Shown: positions 11,130 to 22,305, numbered from the stretch's first letter. The stretch is DNA of 64,000 nucleotides from Cherax quadricarinatus (GCF_038502225.1 NC_091378.1:10165369-10229368), one strand, 5' to 3'. Translations and numbers: made by a program. Notes: generated by a model from the letters alone, not told the origin.

Positions 11130-14040
11130 TATAAAACTGGGATGCTTGAATGTGTGTGGATGTAGTGCGGATGACAAGAAACAGATGATTGGTGATGTTA
11201 TGAATGAAAAGAAGTTGGATGTCCTGGCCTTAAGTGAAACAAAGCTGAAGGGGGTAGGGGAGTTTCGGTGGTGGGAAATAAATGTGATTAAATCTGGAGT
11301 ATCTGAGAGAGTTAGAGCTAAAGAAGGGGTAGCAATAATGTTGAAGGATCAATTATGGAAGGAGAAAAGAGAATATGAATGTGTAAATTCAAGAATTATG
11401 TGGATTAAATTAAAGGTTGGATGCGAAAAGTGGGTCATAATAAGCGTGTATGCACCTGGAGAATAAAGGAATGTAGAGGAGAGAGAGAGATTTTGGGAGA
11501 TGTTAAGTGAATGTATAGGAACCTTTGAACCAAGTGAGAGAGTAATTGTGGTAGGGGACATGAATGCTAAAGTAGGAGAAACTTTTAGAGAGGGTGTGGT
11601 AGGTAAGTTTGGGGTGCCAGGTGTAAATGATAATGGGAGCCCTTTGATTGAACTTTGTATAGAAAGGGGTTTAGTTATAGGTAATACATATTTTAAGAAA
11701 AAGAGGATAAATAAGTATACAAGATATGATGTAGGGCGAAATGACAGTAGTTTGTTGGATTATGTATTGGTAGATAAAAGACAGTTGAGTAGACTTCAGG
11801 ATGTATATGTTTATAGAGGGGCCACAGATATATCAGATTACTTTTTAGTTGCAGCTACAATGAGAGTAAAAGGCAGATGGGATACAAGGAGAATAGAAGC
11901 ATCAGGGAAGAGAGAGGTGAAGGTTTATAAACTAAAAGAGGAGGCAGTTAGTGTAAGATATAAACAGCTATTGGAGGATAGATGGGCTAATGAGAGCATA
12001 GGCAATGGGGTCGAAGAGGTATGGGGTAGGTTTAAAAATGTAGTGTTAGAATGTTCAGCAAAAGTTTGTGGTTACAGGAAAGTGGGTGCGGGAGGGAAGA
12101 GGAGCGATTGGTGGAATGATAATGTAAAGAGAGTAGTAAGGGAGAAAATGTTAGCATATGAGAAGTTTTTACAAAGTAGAAGTGATGCAAGGAGGGAAGA
12201 GTATATGGAGAAAAAAAGAGAGGTTAAGAGAGTGGTGAAGCAATGTAAAAAGAGAGCAAATGAGAGAGTGGGTGAGATGTTATCAACAAATTTTGTTGAA
12301 AATAAGAAAAAGTTTTGAAGTGAGATTAACAAGTTAAGGAAGCCTAGAGAACAAATGGATTTGTCAGTTAAAAATAGGAGAAGAGAGTTATTAAATGGAG
12401 AGTTAGAGGTATTGGGAAGATGGAGGGAATATTTTGAGGCATTGTTAAATGTTGATGAAGATAGGGAAGCTGTGATTTCGTGTTTAGGGCAAGGAGGAAT
12501 AACATCTTGTAGGAGTGAGGAAGAGCCAGTTGTGAGTGTGGGGGAAGTTCGTGAGCCAGTAGGTAAAATGAAAGGGGGTAAGGCAGTTGGGACTGATGGG
12601 ATAAAGATAGAAATGTTAAAAGCAGGTGGGTATATAGTTTTGGAGTGGTTGGTGCTATTATTTAATAAATGTATGGAAGAGGGTAAGGTACCTAGGGATT
12701 GGCAGAGAGCATGCATAGTTCCTTTGTATAAAGGCAAAGGGGACAAAAGAGAGTGCAAAAATTATAGGGGGATAAGTCTGTTGAGTATACCTGGTAAAGT
12801 GTATGGTAGAGTTATTATTCAAAGAATTAAGAGTAAGATGGAGAATAGGATAGCAGATGAACAAGGAGGCTTTAGGAAAGGTAAGGGGTGTGGACCAGGT
12901 GTTTACAGTGAAACATGTAAGTGAGAGGTTTTTGTGGCATTTATGGTTTTGAAAAAGGCGTATGACAGGGTGGATAGGGGGGGGGGGGCAATGTGGCAGA
13001 TGTTGCAGGTGTATGGTATAGGAGGTAGGTTACTGAAAGCAGTGAAGAGTTTTTACGAGGATAGTGAGGCTCAAGTTAGAGTATGTAGGAGAGAGGGAGA
13101 TTATTTCCCAGTGAAAGCAGGCCTTAGACAAGGATGTGTGACGTCACCGTGGTTGTTTAATATATTTATAGATGGGGTGGTAAGAGAAGTAAATGCGAGG
13201 GTCTTGGCAAGAGGTGTGGAGTGAAAAGATAAAGAATCACACATAAAGTGGGAGTTGTCACAGTTGCTCTTTGCTGATGACAGTGTGCTCTTGGGAGATT
13301 CTGAAGAGAAGTTGCAGAGGTTGGTAGATGAATTTGGTAGGGTATGTAAAAGACGAAAATTAAAAGTGAATACAGGAAAGAGTAAGGTTATGAGGATAAC
13401 AAAAAAATTAGGTGATGAAAGATTGGATATCAGACTGGAGGGAGAGAGTATGGAGGAGGTGAATGTATTCAGAAATTTGGGAGTGGACGTGTCAGCGGAT
13501 GGGTCTATGAAAGATGAGGTGAATCATAGAATTGATGAGGGGAAAAGGGTGAGTGGTGCACTTAGGAGTCTGTGGAGACAAAGAACTTTGTCCTTGGAGG
13601 CAAAGAGGGGAATGTATGAGAGTATAGTTTTACCGACACTCTTATATGGGTGTGAAGCATGGGTGATGAATGTTGCAGCGAGGAGAAGGCTGGAGGCAGT
13701 GGAGATGTCATGTCTGAGGGCAATGTGTGGTGTGAATATAATGCAGAGAATTCGTAGTTTGAAAGTTAGGAGGAGGTGCGGGATTGCCAAAACTGTTGTC
13801 CAGAGGGCTGAGGAAGGGTTGTTGAGGTGGTTCTGTCGTGTAGAGAGAATGGAGCGAAATAGAATGACTTCAAGAGTGTATCAGTCTGTAGTGGAAGGAA
13901 GGCGGGATAGGGGTCGGCCTAGGAAAGGTTGGAGGGAGAGGGTAAAGGAGGTTTTGTGTGCGAGGGGCTTGGACTTCCAGTGGGTATGCATGAGCATGTT
14001 TGATAGGAGTGAATGGAAACAAATGGTTTTTAATACTTGA
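11130..14040 (+). pseudogene. RTE endonuclease-reverse transcriptase, broken
   Basis: Single ORF of an RTE LINE: endonuclease (LALSETKL, SVYAPGE, VVGDMNAKVG, TDISDYF) followed by RT (NYRGISLLS, LRQGCVTSPWLFNIF, FADDSVLLG) and a C-terminal tail with GRPRKGW. Compared with copy B, damage is easy to read: TAA at 11464, TGA at about 12316 (for tryptophan), a frame loss near 12895, a roughly 35-bp deletion near 12920, a G-run expansion at 12978-12987 and TGA at about 13222. The YFADD-type catalytic pair survives as FADD. The endonuclease histidine of SDHF is changed to tyrosine (SDYF), which would inactivate it. Confidence 0.9.
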
Positions 14041-14297
14041 CGTGCTGTTGGAGTGTGAGCAAAGTTACATTTATGAAGGGATTCAGGGAAACCGGCAGGC
14101 CGGACTTGAGTCCTGGAGATGGGAAGTACAGTGCCTGCACTCTGAAGGAGGGGTGTTAATGTTGCAGTTTAAAAACTGTAGTGTAAAGCACCCTTCTGGC
14201 AAGACAGTGATGGAGTGAATGATGGTGAAAGTTTTTCTTTTTTGGGCCACCCTGCCTTGGTGGGAATCGGCCAGTGTGCTAATAAAAAAAATAAAAA

Positions 14298-14616
14298 ATA
14301 CATCGACACCATGCCTACCCCTTCTTGGGTAGGGTAGGTGCCTGAGCCTGAGCTTGCAGCTCATAAGCCTGTCATTCCCATTAGCCCCCTTGGGGTGGGA
14401 ATGGCAGACCAGAGAGGCCTAGCTTCTCCCTACGAGAAGCTAGGCCTGGGGACAGTTGGTCCCAAAGATGAGGGGATACTTGTGCCTCCTCCCATGGGAG
14501 ACTTAGGTCTCAGACACTCCCTAGACAGAGAGCCAAGGCCGGGCCACCACTTGGAAAAGGTCCAGGCCGGGAGAAATACCCGCGAATCTTTAATAATAAT
14601 AATAATTTTGTGTTAA
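14298..14616 (+). repeat. Palindromic dispersed repeat, unit 2
   Basis: Begins ATACATCGACACCATGCC and ends TTTTGTGTTAA. It was directly next to unit 1 before RTE copy A inserted, so the original locus held a tandem dimer of about 320-bp units. The central palindrome has arms AGGCCTAGCTTCTC and GAGAAGCTAGGCCT around CCTAC, the inverted form of the GTAGG loop in unit 1. Confidence 0.85.
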
Positions 14617-16473
14617 GCTCTTCACATATTTCCTGGTCACTCTTTGTGAGTTCCCCGTCTTGCTTCCTTAGCTTCATTACCTGGCCCTTGACTGTTGTTT
14701 TCCTCCTAATGTGGCTGTATAACAACTTTGATCAAGATTTGGCTTTTGATGCTATGTCATTCTTATTTTCCCACTGGGCCTCTCTCCTTATTCATGCATA
14801 TTCGTTTCGGGTTCTTCTGCTCAACTCCTTGTTTTCTTGAGTCCTTTGTCTTCTGTAAATTTTCCATGCACTAGCACACTTGGTTGTGGCCTCTTTATAC
14901 CTCCAGGTAAACCATGGTCTCACTCTGGTCTTTCCTTATTTTCTGTTATCCTTTGGTATGAACTCCTCTGCCTCCCTGCAGTTTTTGCTCACGTGTTCCA
15001 TCATTTTATTTACTGTTTTCTCTCTTGTTCTCTTTCCCACTGCAACTAAAGCAGGAATCTCCTTATGCCCATGTAGGCCTCTTTTTTGAAAATTGGCTTC
15101 TCCTATCCTTCTCGTGCTGCTTCATTTTCCACTATTAACTGTACAAGGTATTCAGAACTCAGGACCACATGATCACTAGTGTCAGGGAGTTTTTCATGTG
15201 TAATATCCCTATGTCTAAACTGTTCAAAGTGAATACAAAGTCCAGCCTTGCTGGAACATCCTCTCGTTTCTCTCTGGTTTTATCCCTAATATGTTGGTGC
15301 ATGAAGTTTTCTAATACTGTCTACAGCATCTTAGCCCTCCACGTTTCTGGTCCCCCATGTGGCTCTAGGTTTTCCTAATCAGTCTCCTTGTGATTAAAAT
15401 CCCCCATGACGAGTAACTTGGTCCTACCCATGTGGGCCCTTTGGCCACCTTGGCTAGTGTATCCACAATTGCTGTATTGCTCTCATCATATTCTTGTTCT
15501 GGTCTCTTGCTGTTCAGTGGTGGGTTGTATGTCATTACTATCATCAACTTTGGATTCCCGGTCTGAAGGGTTCCTACTATGAAGTCATCTGCTTCCCCTC
15601 TATCCAATCTTCCTGTTTCCTCAAAACTCCACTGGTTTGTGATGAGCAGTGCAGCTCTTCCTCCCCCCCCCCACTGTTCCCTCAGTCTTTCCTCAGGATT
15701 TGATATCTATTTGGAAAGATCACATCTGCTATCATCCCCTTGTCTCTGTGAGTGCTATGATGTCCAGGGATGCCTCAGTGATTCGTTCTTGCCACTCCTC
15801 AATCCTATTTGTTATTCCATCTATGTTGGTGTATCATACCTTCAACTTCCTTTCCAGTACTGTATTTTGGGAGGAGAGAGAAGTTGGTGCAGACTGGAGG
15901 TGTGGAAGGCCGAGCAGGATATTATGAAAGGCTGTTGTGATGATGGTATTAATGTTGGGGGGGGGGGAAGCTGTGGAGTGTGGTTTGTTTCTACTTACTG
16001 TGTTTGGTTGGTATGGGGTGGTAATGGGTTGAAGGATTTCTGTGACCCTTTATGTTTGGTGTTCCTCCTGAGGCTGAGCTTTCCTTTCTGTTGATGCCTG
16101 TCCTGCCTCTCTGTCCTTTCACTGGTGTCTTCTTACTCTCACTCTTAGTTGTTCCCATTCTTTTTGTGTTTTGTTGTGGTTGAGGTACACTTGCTGATAT
16201 TCTCATATTTTCATATTTTCAAATTTTATTTTGTAGTATCCTGTTCTGTACTACTTCTATTTTGATTGTCAGTTTGTCTGGGCATTTTTTTTCCTTTGAA
16301 TACCCCCAAGTCTGTGAAAATTTGTTACCTGGGACATGTCCTTCTCTCCCATTATTGCAATGATGCTCTCAGTAACTTTTTTCCTCCCAATATCTTCTTT
16401 CATCATAGGTCGTCCCTTCAGCCTTTTGAAGCCCATGAATAATTATTGTCTCCTCCCTCTCTTCTTCTCTTCT
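14617..16473 (-). pseudogene. CR1-like LINE fragment (ORF1 end and ORF2 start)
   Basis: Minus-strand fragment that matches the better copy at 50388-54418 from about 52105 to 53880. It includes the region for the end of ORF1, the endonuclease domain and the spacer before the RT. Reading frames are scattered by stops and indels, and a C-run and a G-run (15662, 15958) mark shifts. Its 3' side is cut off at the palindromic repeat tail. Its 5' side ends directly at a (GT)n tract (16474-16525), as with two other copies of the family. Confidence 0.8.
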
Positions 16474-16476
16474 TGT

Positions 16477-16525
<49 letters not shown>
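16474..16525 (+). repeat. (GT)n microsatellite at 5' edge of CR1-like fragment
   Basis: About 25 GT units (with one GAG interruption). It abuts the 5'-truncated end of the minus-strand CR1-like fragment. Confidence 0.95.
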
Positions 16526-16526
<1 letters not shown>

Positions 16527-16687
16527 TTTATCCTTTACTGAAAATAACAAACTTAATGGATATCATAAGTTGAGGTGCACAGATCACTATTTAAAATTCT
16601 TTCATATCTTAAGACAATTGTTCAGATGACTTTATATTACCTGATATCTACTGTATATAGTTGTATTATAAGGTGAACCGTTGACAG

Positions 16688-16809
16688 GAACCCCAACCTG
16701 CCAACCCCGCAGCGGTACAAGACCCCGGGGGTCAACCTTAACTGGGAAGAGAATATGAAGACGATGTGGCCAGCATACGAGAAGCAACTCCAGCAGTACC
16801 TCCATATTG
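16688..16809 (+). CDS. Internal exon of neuroligin-like (cholinesterase-like) gene
   Basis: A 122-bp coding segment between a splice acceptor (TTGACAG, 16681-16687) and a donor (GTAAAG at 16810). It encodes 40 residues starting NPNLPTPQRY and ending MWPAYEKQLQQYLHI. The (G)NPN...W-P-x-Y...QYLHI pattern is that of the C-terminal part of carboxylesterase-like domains, and most like the neuroligin group of synaptic adhesion proteins. The exon ends after the first base of a codon (phase 1). The exon at 49982 supplies the other two bases and continues with the family pattern. No repeat family in the window contains this segment. Gene-level identity (neuroligin versus gliotactin or an esterase) is inferred from short motifs. 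Confidence 0.78.
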
Positions 16810-16828
16810 GTAAAGTGTTGCTGTACTG

Positions 16829-16990
16829 TAGTAGTAGTAGTAGTAGTAGTAGTAGCAGCAGCAATAGTAGTAGTAGTAGTAGTAGTAACAGCAGCAGTAG
16901 TAGTAGTAGCATCAGCAGTAGTAGTAGTAGTAGTAGCAGCAGCAATAGTAGTAGTAGTAGTAGTAGTAGTAGCATCAGCAGTAGAAGTAA
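16829..16990 (+). repeat. (TAG/CAG)n imperfect trinucleotide tract
   Basis: TAG-rich with CAG and CAT interruptions, immediately after the splice donor (19 bp into the intron). Long open frames over it (poly-S, poly-V, poly-L) are artefacts of the repeat. Confidence 0.95.
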
Positions 16991-17039
16991 TAAAAGTAGT
17001 TGTAAAACCCTATAAAAAATGGTTATAACTATGACCATA

Positions 17040-17185
17040 ATTTTTAAAGGGATGGATCAGTAAGCCAGGGGAAGGCTTCGGTCAGATGACCATAAGCCCC
17101 AACGGCGGGTCATCATCTAAGACCTGCGTCAGGAAACACTTGTCCTGTTTCCTGACGAACCTTACCTAACCTAACCTAGCAGTAG
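17040..17185 (+). repeat. Short dispersed repeat
   Basis: Contains GGTCAGATGACC, CAGGAAACACTTGTCCTG and a CTTACCTAACCTAACC tail. I recall this as a common decapod repeat, but cannot confirm it here. It abuts the left LTR of the element at 17186. Confidence 0.45.
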
Positions 17186-17484
17186 TATAACGAGCTTATT
17201 TTGGTAGGCTGTAAGCGGGTAGTAAATGACAAATCTTCTTAGGAGGCTTCTTTGTTTATTGTTAATGTCGTGGTGGGTACACAGGCTTGTGTGTTTGTGC
17301 CCATGGCCCGGGCAGGGCCATCCCACGAGAGAGAGCTGGAAGGCCTTGTGTCTTGCTGCTAGGCCGCTGTGTGAGTGGAGGGTGAGGCAAGTCTGGGCAT
17401 ACTGAAGTGGCAAGGCCTCTAGGTGGCAGCACCAGCATGGCGCGAAATATGAACTAAGCTGGCAGACAGTACAGGCTGTCTACA
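17186..17484 (-). repeat. Left direct repeat (3' LTR) of non-coding element
   Basis: About 300 bp, nearly identical to 19520-19831 over GTACACAGGCTTGTG, CCATGGCCCGGGCAGGGCC and CCTCTAGGTGGCAGCACC blocks. Differences are a few indels and substitutions. Confidence 0.75.
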
Positions 17485-18621
17485 TATGCTCGGCCACCTA
17501 CCGCGCGTCGTCCCGACGCGACAATACTGGTGGTAAAAGAAACTCGGTCTCTCTCTCGTAGGAACAGGGCACAGAACACAAAATAAAAACATATATATAC
17601 ATATGAACATGGAAAAAAAAACTTCCTACAGGGAGGGAAGAATAAAACATGTGGGGTGTGCTAAACATCGTGGTCAAAGGCAGTGAGCGTCGATGGGCAT
17701 CACTGCACGCCTTCCTGCGTCTGGACAGATACTGCAACACAGGAGACATCGCTGCGGCTGAGCTGTGACGTAACAGGGTACAGTCTCCTCTGGAATGGTG
17801 AAGCAATCATCGTAGGAGTCGCTGCAGGTTTCACTCAACCTGGGGCATGACATGCTGGTGCCCTCGAGTGAGGCATCGACAAAACTCGGCAACTGGGCAG
17901 GACTTCTGGCAAGCGACTCAGGAGGACACTTCTCGACTGGTACTGTCGCTGGGCTGTCACTGCCGGCGAGTGTGGAGTGAGTTGTGGAGCGAGTCGTGGC
18001 AGAGACGACTGGGCGAAACATCTGGGAATCGTAACATCATACACCAGACTGCAGTGAGAGAGCTAGCAGTCAAAGTGACATCATCTTTGTGCAGGCTGCT
18101 CACTGAAGCTTGTGACACGAGGCTGACACAGCGCCTGCCGACAGGCCTAACTGCGGCTTGGCGAGTATCATCTCTCCACAGTTGGAGTTATAGCAGAGGT
18201 TAGTCTAAGCATCCCCAGACTTTTCTCTACATATAACTGCACTCTGGCAGTCTGGAGGTGAAGTGAAACAAATCTCGATGGGAATCGTAGCAGGTACGAT
18301 TCTGCAGAACATCACGAGCGACGAGCATAAAAGCTTTCTGTACAAGAAGGCTCGGTCACTCGGGGCTGTCTTGACATCAGCTGTCAAACACACTGGTCAC
18401 ACGGGTGACTTAACACAGTGGTGCTACTCAGGTCTGGCTCAGACCTCACTGGACACATGGAAACTTGAACACACCATGGTACATACGGTACACTAACATG
18501 TGAGAACACTGACTGAGAGGAATTAATTAACACACGACATATATTTTCTCTCAATCTTCTCGACAATATTAAAATAATTACTAGAAACACTCGATGTGAC
18601 ATCATGTGATGTCAGCCGTGA

Positions 18622-18808
18622 TGACGTCAGCAGCACTGACATCAGTAGACATCTCGAGGTGACGTCAGCAGACATCTCGAGGTGACGTCAGCAGACATCT
18701 CGAGGTGACGTCAGCAGACATCTCGAGGTGACGTCAGCAGACATCTTGAGGTGATGTCAGGCAGACATCATGACATCATGAAGTCGGGCAGCATCGTGGG
18801 TGACGTCA
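18622..18808 (+). promoter_or_regulatory. Array of TGACGTCA (CRE-like) octamers in 23-bp repeats
   Basis: Perfect TGACGTCA palindromes start at 18622, 18660, 18683, 18706, 18729 and 18801; one variant TGATGTCA lies at 18752. Four of them sit in a 23-bp tandem unit (AGACATCTCGAGGTGACGTC...). TGACGTCA is the established cAMP-response-element consensus bound by CREB/ATF dimers. Two CACGTG E-boxes follow near 18898 and 18915. Regulatory activity is inference. Confidence 0.6.
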
Positions 18809-19519
18809 ATGTGATGCGGGCAGCAGACCACAGCATGTGGCCTGGGACATCTGGTAACTCACGTAGCTCGTAGGTCTACGTGACATCGCCCACACCCACG
18901 TGGCATCGCGATCCACGTGGCGTCGTGATCTACATGGCATGCTGGTCCACGTAGCTTCGAGTGGCCTCGGGCACTCGGATACACAGCTCTGGCAATGAAT
19001 TCACATGGAAAACAGCAGAGGGAGTGGGCAGTGGTGAGTGGTGTATGGTAGACGGGTGAGCGTGAATAGGGCGAGCATGGGCAAGGTGAGGAACAGCCAC
19101 TTCCTCTGCTCTCCTCCCCCACCCACAAATACGTAGAGAACTCACACTGGACGCAGAAATCACCACAAAACTCACCTCTGGCTTGCTGAAACGGCTATGC
19201 TGAGCTGAACAACAACAACAGCAACATACAAGTGATGCTGAACACGTGACTTGAGAAACAGCGTGGGACACTGTAACGTGGAGTCACTGTAGCGTGGGGT
19301 CACTGTGACGCCACTTACAATTCTCGGAGAATTTCGGCATATTTCGGCCTGGATCCTGCTTGTACCTGTGTCTGGATGCTCAAACGTGCAGACACGACAT
19401 CAGGATAACTTGTTGAGAGACGGATGCTTCTTGCATGGGATGATGAAGTGAAGATGACTTCATCCCTCTTCCTTCCTCGCTTTGGGCAAACACACTGCTG
19501 CGACCACCGCTGGTACCAA

Positions 19520-19831
19520 TATAACGGGTTATTTTGGTGTTCTAGTAGCGGGGAGTAAATGATACGTCTTCGGAGGCTTCTTACTTTATTGTTAAGTCGT
19601 TGTGGGTACACAGGCTTGTGTTGTGCCCATGGCCCGGGCAGGGCCATCCCACGAGAGAGAGCTGGGAGGCCTTGTGTCTTCCTGCTGGGCCGCTGTGTGA
19701 GTGAGAGTGAGGCAAGTCTGGGCATACTGAAGTGGCAAGGCCTCTAGGTGGCAGCACCAGCATGGCGCGAAATATGAACTAAGCTGGCAGACAGCAGGGG
19801 CTGTCTGCACAGACAGTACAGGCTGTCTACA
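19520..19831 (-). repeat. Right direct repeat (5' LTR) of non-coding element
   Basis: Partner of 17186-17484. It carries about 20 extra bases near the TG end (an extra CAGACAG-type duplication at 19794-19813). Confidence 0.75.
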
Positions 19832-19835
19832 TACG

Positions 19836-19906
19836 TAATAGTAGTAGACGTAGTGGTAGCAATAATAGTATAGTAACAGTAACAGTACAGTAGCACTAGT
19901 AACAGT
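19836..19906 (+). repeat. TAG/AACAG-rich imperfect repeat
   Basis: Short degenerate TAG and AACAGT repeats between the LTR-type element and the SINE. Confidence 0.7.
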
Positions 19907-20172
19907 AATAAAGATAAAATCTGTTTGGATTTTTAACCCAGAGGGTTAGCCACCCAGGATAACCCAATAAAGCCAGTGTATCATCGAGGACTGGCTCTCT
20001 TATTTCAACTGGAGTCCTTTAATCTTGTTCCCCCAGGATGCGACCCACACCTGTCAACTAACACCCAGGTACCTACTAACTGCTAGGTGAAAAGGGACAG
20101 CAGGTATTAGGAAACATGTCCAGTGTTTCCACCCATGCCGAGAACTGAACCACGGACACTCAGTATGTGAGA
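19907..20172 (-). mobile_element. tRNA-derived SINE, copy 2
   Basis: Same family as 10217-10506. Shared blocks include GGGTTAGCCACCCAGGATAACCCAA, read here in parts, GGATGCGACCCACACC and TAACACCCAGGTACCT. The tRNA-like head at the right end is more decayed (the B box reads GGTTCAGTTCTC on the minus strand). The 3' end carries TTTTATCTTT. Confidence 0.82.
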
Positions 20173-20768
20173 TGAGTAGTAAGTAGTAGTAGTAGTAGTA
20201 GTTGTAGTAGTAGTAGTAGTTGTAGTAGTAGTAGTAGTAGTTGTAGTAGTAGTAGTAGTAGTTGTAGTAGTAGTTGTAGTAGTAGTAGTAGTTGTAGTAG
20301 TAGTAGTAGTAGTTGTAGTAGTAGTAGTAGTTGTTGTAGTAGTAGTTGTAGTTGTAGTAGTAGTTGTGGTAGTTGTAGTAGTGGTGGTAGTTGTAGTGGT
20401 AGTAGTAGTTGTGGTAGTTGTAGTAGTAGTTGTGGTAGTTGTAGTGGTAGTTGTGGTAGTTGTAGTGGTAGTAGTAGTTGTAGTAGTTGTAGTGGTAGTA
20501 GTAGTTGTGGTAGTTGTAGTAGTAGTTGTGGTAGTTGTAGTAGTAGTAGTGGTGGTAGTTGTAGTAGTAGTAGTTGTAGTAGTAGTATTAGTAGTAGTAT
20601 TATTTGTAGTAGTAGTATTATTTGTAGTAGTAGTATTATTTGTAGTAGTAGTATTATTTGTAGTAGTAGTATTATTTGTAGTAGTAGTATTATTTGTAGT
20701 AGTAGTATTATTTGTAGTAGTAGTAGTAGTAGTAGTAGTAGCAGTAGTTGTTGTTGTAACAATAATAA
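20173..20768 (+). repeat. Long TAG/TTG compound trinucleotide tract
   Basis: Nearly 600 bp of TAG repeats with regular GTT, TGG and ATT variants, including seven copies of a (TAG)3-TATTATTTG type unit at 20580-20710. Three frames are open across it, but the proteins (poly-V, poly-T, LLLQ) are repeat artefacts. Confidence 0.95.
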
Positions 20769-22180
20769 TCATAATAACAGTAACTGAGATCAGGTCTACG
20801 AGTTGAACGATAATTTATGCATTAAAATGTCTAATTTAAGTATGTTTTATGTCGTGTATATGGTAAGAAACAATGTAATCTACCATGACCCAAGATAACT
20901 CAGCCTAAAACAACCTAATATAACCTAACTTACTCTGAAATTAGTAGAAGTACAAATGGAACGACTTTGTTCATCATTACTGTGATTTTTCCCAACATGT
21001 TAAATGACCCGGTAAAAACCACTGACTGGTTTAGATGTACTACATTTTACCAAAAATTAAGATTGTCTTTATTTCCTTGCATGGAAATAGATAGCTTGTA
21101 TTTCAAAATAATATTGAATGGAATCTCATAAGGACGTTATCTCAGTAATAGCCTTAATAATATTGATAATAACAATAATAACTAATTTAGGGAAGTTATT
21201 CTAATGGTTTAAATAAGTTCAAGAACATATGAGAATAAATCGGTTATAAAAAAATAAGGCTTTACTTATTATGTCATAGATCTCTGTCTATACTTAAGTT
21301 ATTTTAGTGTCCTTAGTGAAAAAAAAAAAACTGACATCAGCACAAGTGATATCAAATGTTAACCAAATAATCTAAAATTTTGGCGCATTGGTCAGTAAAT
21401 TAAACAATTTTCTTACCAAGATCAACTTAGAGACATACACTATGTAGGTTACTAAATTAGCTAATTTAATAAATTTGGATGATACTGATCAGGTGATTAA
21501 TATTTGAATGATACGAGAAAAGGAAAATTATTGCAAGTAATGATTATCAAGACAGTGTTACTTTTTGTCGGGATGAAATATGGATCATCTGTCTTGACTT
21601 ATTTTTGAGTCAAGATTTTTGATTGCTTGTTTGGTCTGTCAGATCATTTGTTGCACTCTGACCCATGAATTGTGAATCCCAGTACCGTGTGCCAGAGCAC
21701 TGCTGGGTGGCATCCCAGTATCTTGCTTCAATATCCATTCTTCGTCATTAGCCACTCTTGAATTATTTCAGCATGGTCAGCAGTGAGAAGAATTACATAG
21801 AACATCAGTCAGGGGTTAGACCAAAACTGAAAGGGGAAATGTTTGTGTATAAATTTTCCCTCCAGTTTGAAGTATATAAGTGATGGTATTTTCCAGAAAC
21901 AAGAAAGGAAGTGTGTGCTTTCATTAGACACACAAGATCTTTTAGGTTTTTGGATATCTGTAGATGAAGTAAATGATAGTGGAAAAAGATGCAAACTACA
22001 GTCGCAAGGACATGTTTATTGGTTACGTTGTGGTACCGAGACCTCGATCACTCCAAGATAAATGGTTCCAGTGGTTAAGGATGGAATGGTAGATGTTTCC
22101 CTAATATGATTAACACTGGATGGTGAGCGAAGATCTTCATGTGCGTTTTCAATTGCTGCAGAAATCGAGATTTTCAGTCT
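20769..22180. other. No gene recognised
   Basis: AT-rich intronic sequence. I see no domain-bearing frame, RNA gene or named repeat; AACCTAATATAACCTAA near 20915 is a weak repeat-like patch. Confidence 0.55.
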
Positions 22181-22305
22181 AAGTAAGTAAGTTTATTCAG
22201 GTATACACAAATACAGTTACATAGATTATCATACATAGCAGCATATGTGTAGAGAACCTGGCATAACCCAAAAAAGTCAGACCGACTTATTTCCAGTGAC
22301 TTATT
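22181..22305 (-). mobile_element. 3' tail fragment of the CR1/L2-like LINE (D family)
   Basis: Reverse complement of the last 110-120 bp of the LINE ending at 58805. Shared segments include AGTTTATTCAGGTATACAC, ATCATACATAGCAGCATATG, TGTAGAGAACCT and ATAACCCAAAAAAGTCAGAC. It starts with (TAAG)n, the tail microsatellite. A severely 5'-truncated insertion. Confidence 0.88.

Larger units (their letters stand above)
10641..14297 (+). mobile_element. RTE-type LINE, copy A, with target duplication
   Basis: Non-LTR retrotransposon with a 5' UTR (10641-11130, including a long (TA)n tract), one ORF, and a 3' UTR that ends in TCGGCCAGTGTGCTAATAAAAAAAATAAAAA. It is flanked by an 11-bp direct repeat ATACATCGACA (10630-10640 and 14298-14308), so both ends are defined. 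The insertion fell at the head of the second unit of the palindromic repeat. Homologous to copy B at 23188, to the 3' fragment at 46436, and to the non-autonomous derivative at 48271-48744. Confidence 0.9.
17186..19831 (-). mobile_element. Non-coding LTR-type element (LARD/TRIM-like)
   Basis: Two direct repeats of about 300 bp, 17186-17484 and 19520-19831, flank 2.0 kb without any retroviral-type protein. Read on the minus strand the repeats start TGTAGACAGCC and carry AATAAA. The sequence after the right (5') repeat is TTGGTACCAGCGGTGG, a plausible primer-binding site starting with TGG and resembling a tRNA-Leu 3' end. The internal part is GC-richer than its surroundings, with TGACGTCA and CACGTG clusters. 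A target duplication is not evident. An alternative is a tandem duplication of a host segment. The repeat ends and the PBS favour a non-autonomous LTR retrotransposon. Confidence 0.6.

Noticed and set aside
12072..12758. 228-codon antisense frame in the RTE copies (also at 24540-25226)
   Set aside because: Mirror of the purine-rich RTE coding strand; present in both copies because the sequence is shared.
18859..19271. Cysteine-rich frames in the non-coding LTR element (89-113 codons)
   Set aside because: GC-rich chance frames; no retroviral or host domain and no consistent start.
20107..20806. Open frames of 146-221 codons (poly-T, LLLQ, poly-V) on both strands
   Set aside because: They are translations of the TAG/GTT trinucleotide tract; no domain and no codon structure.
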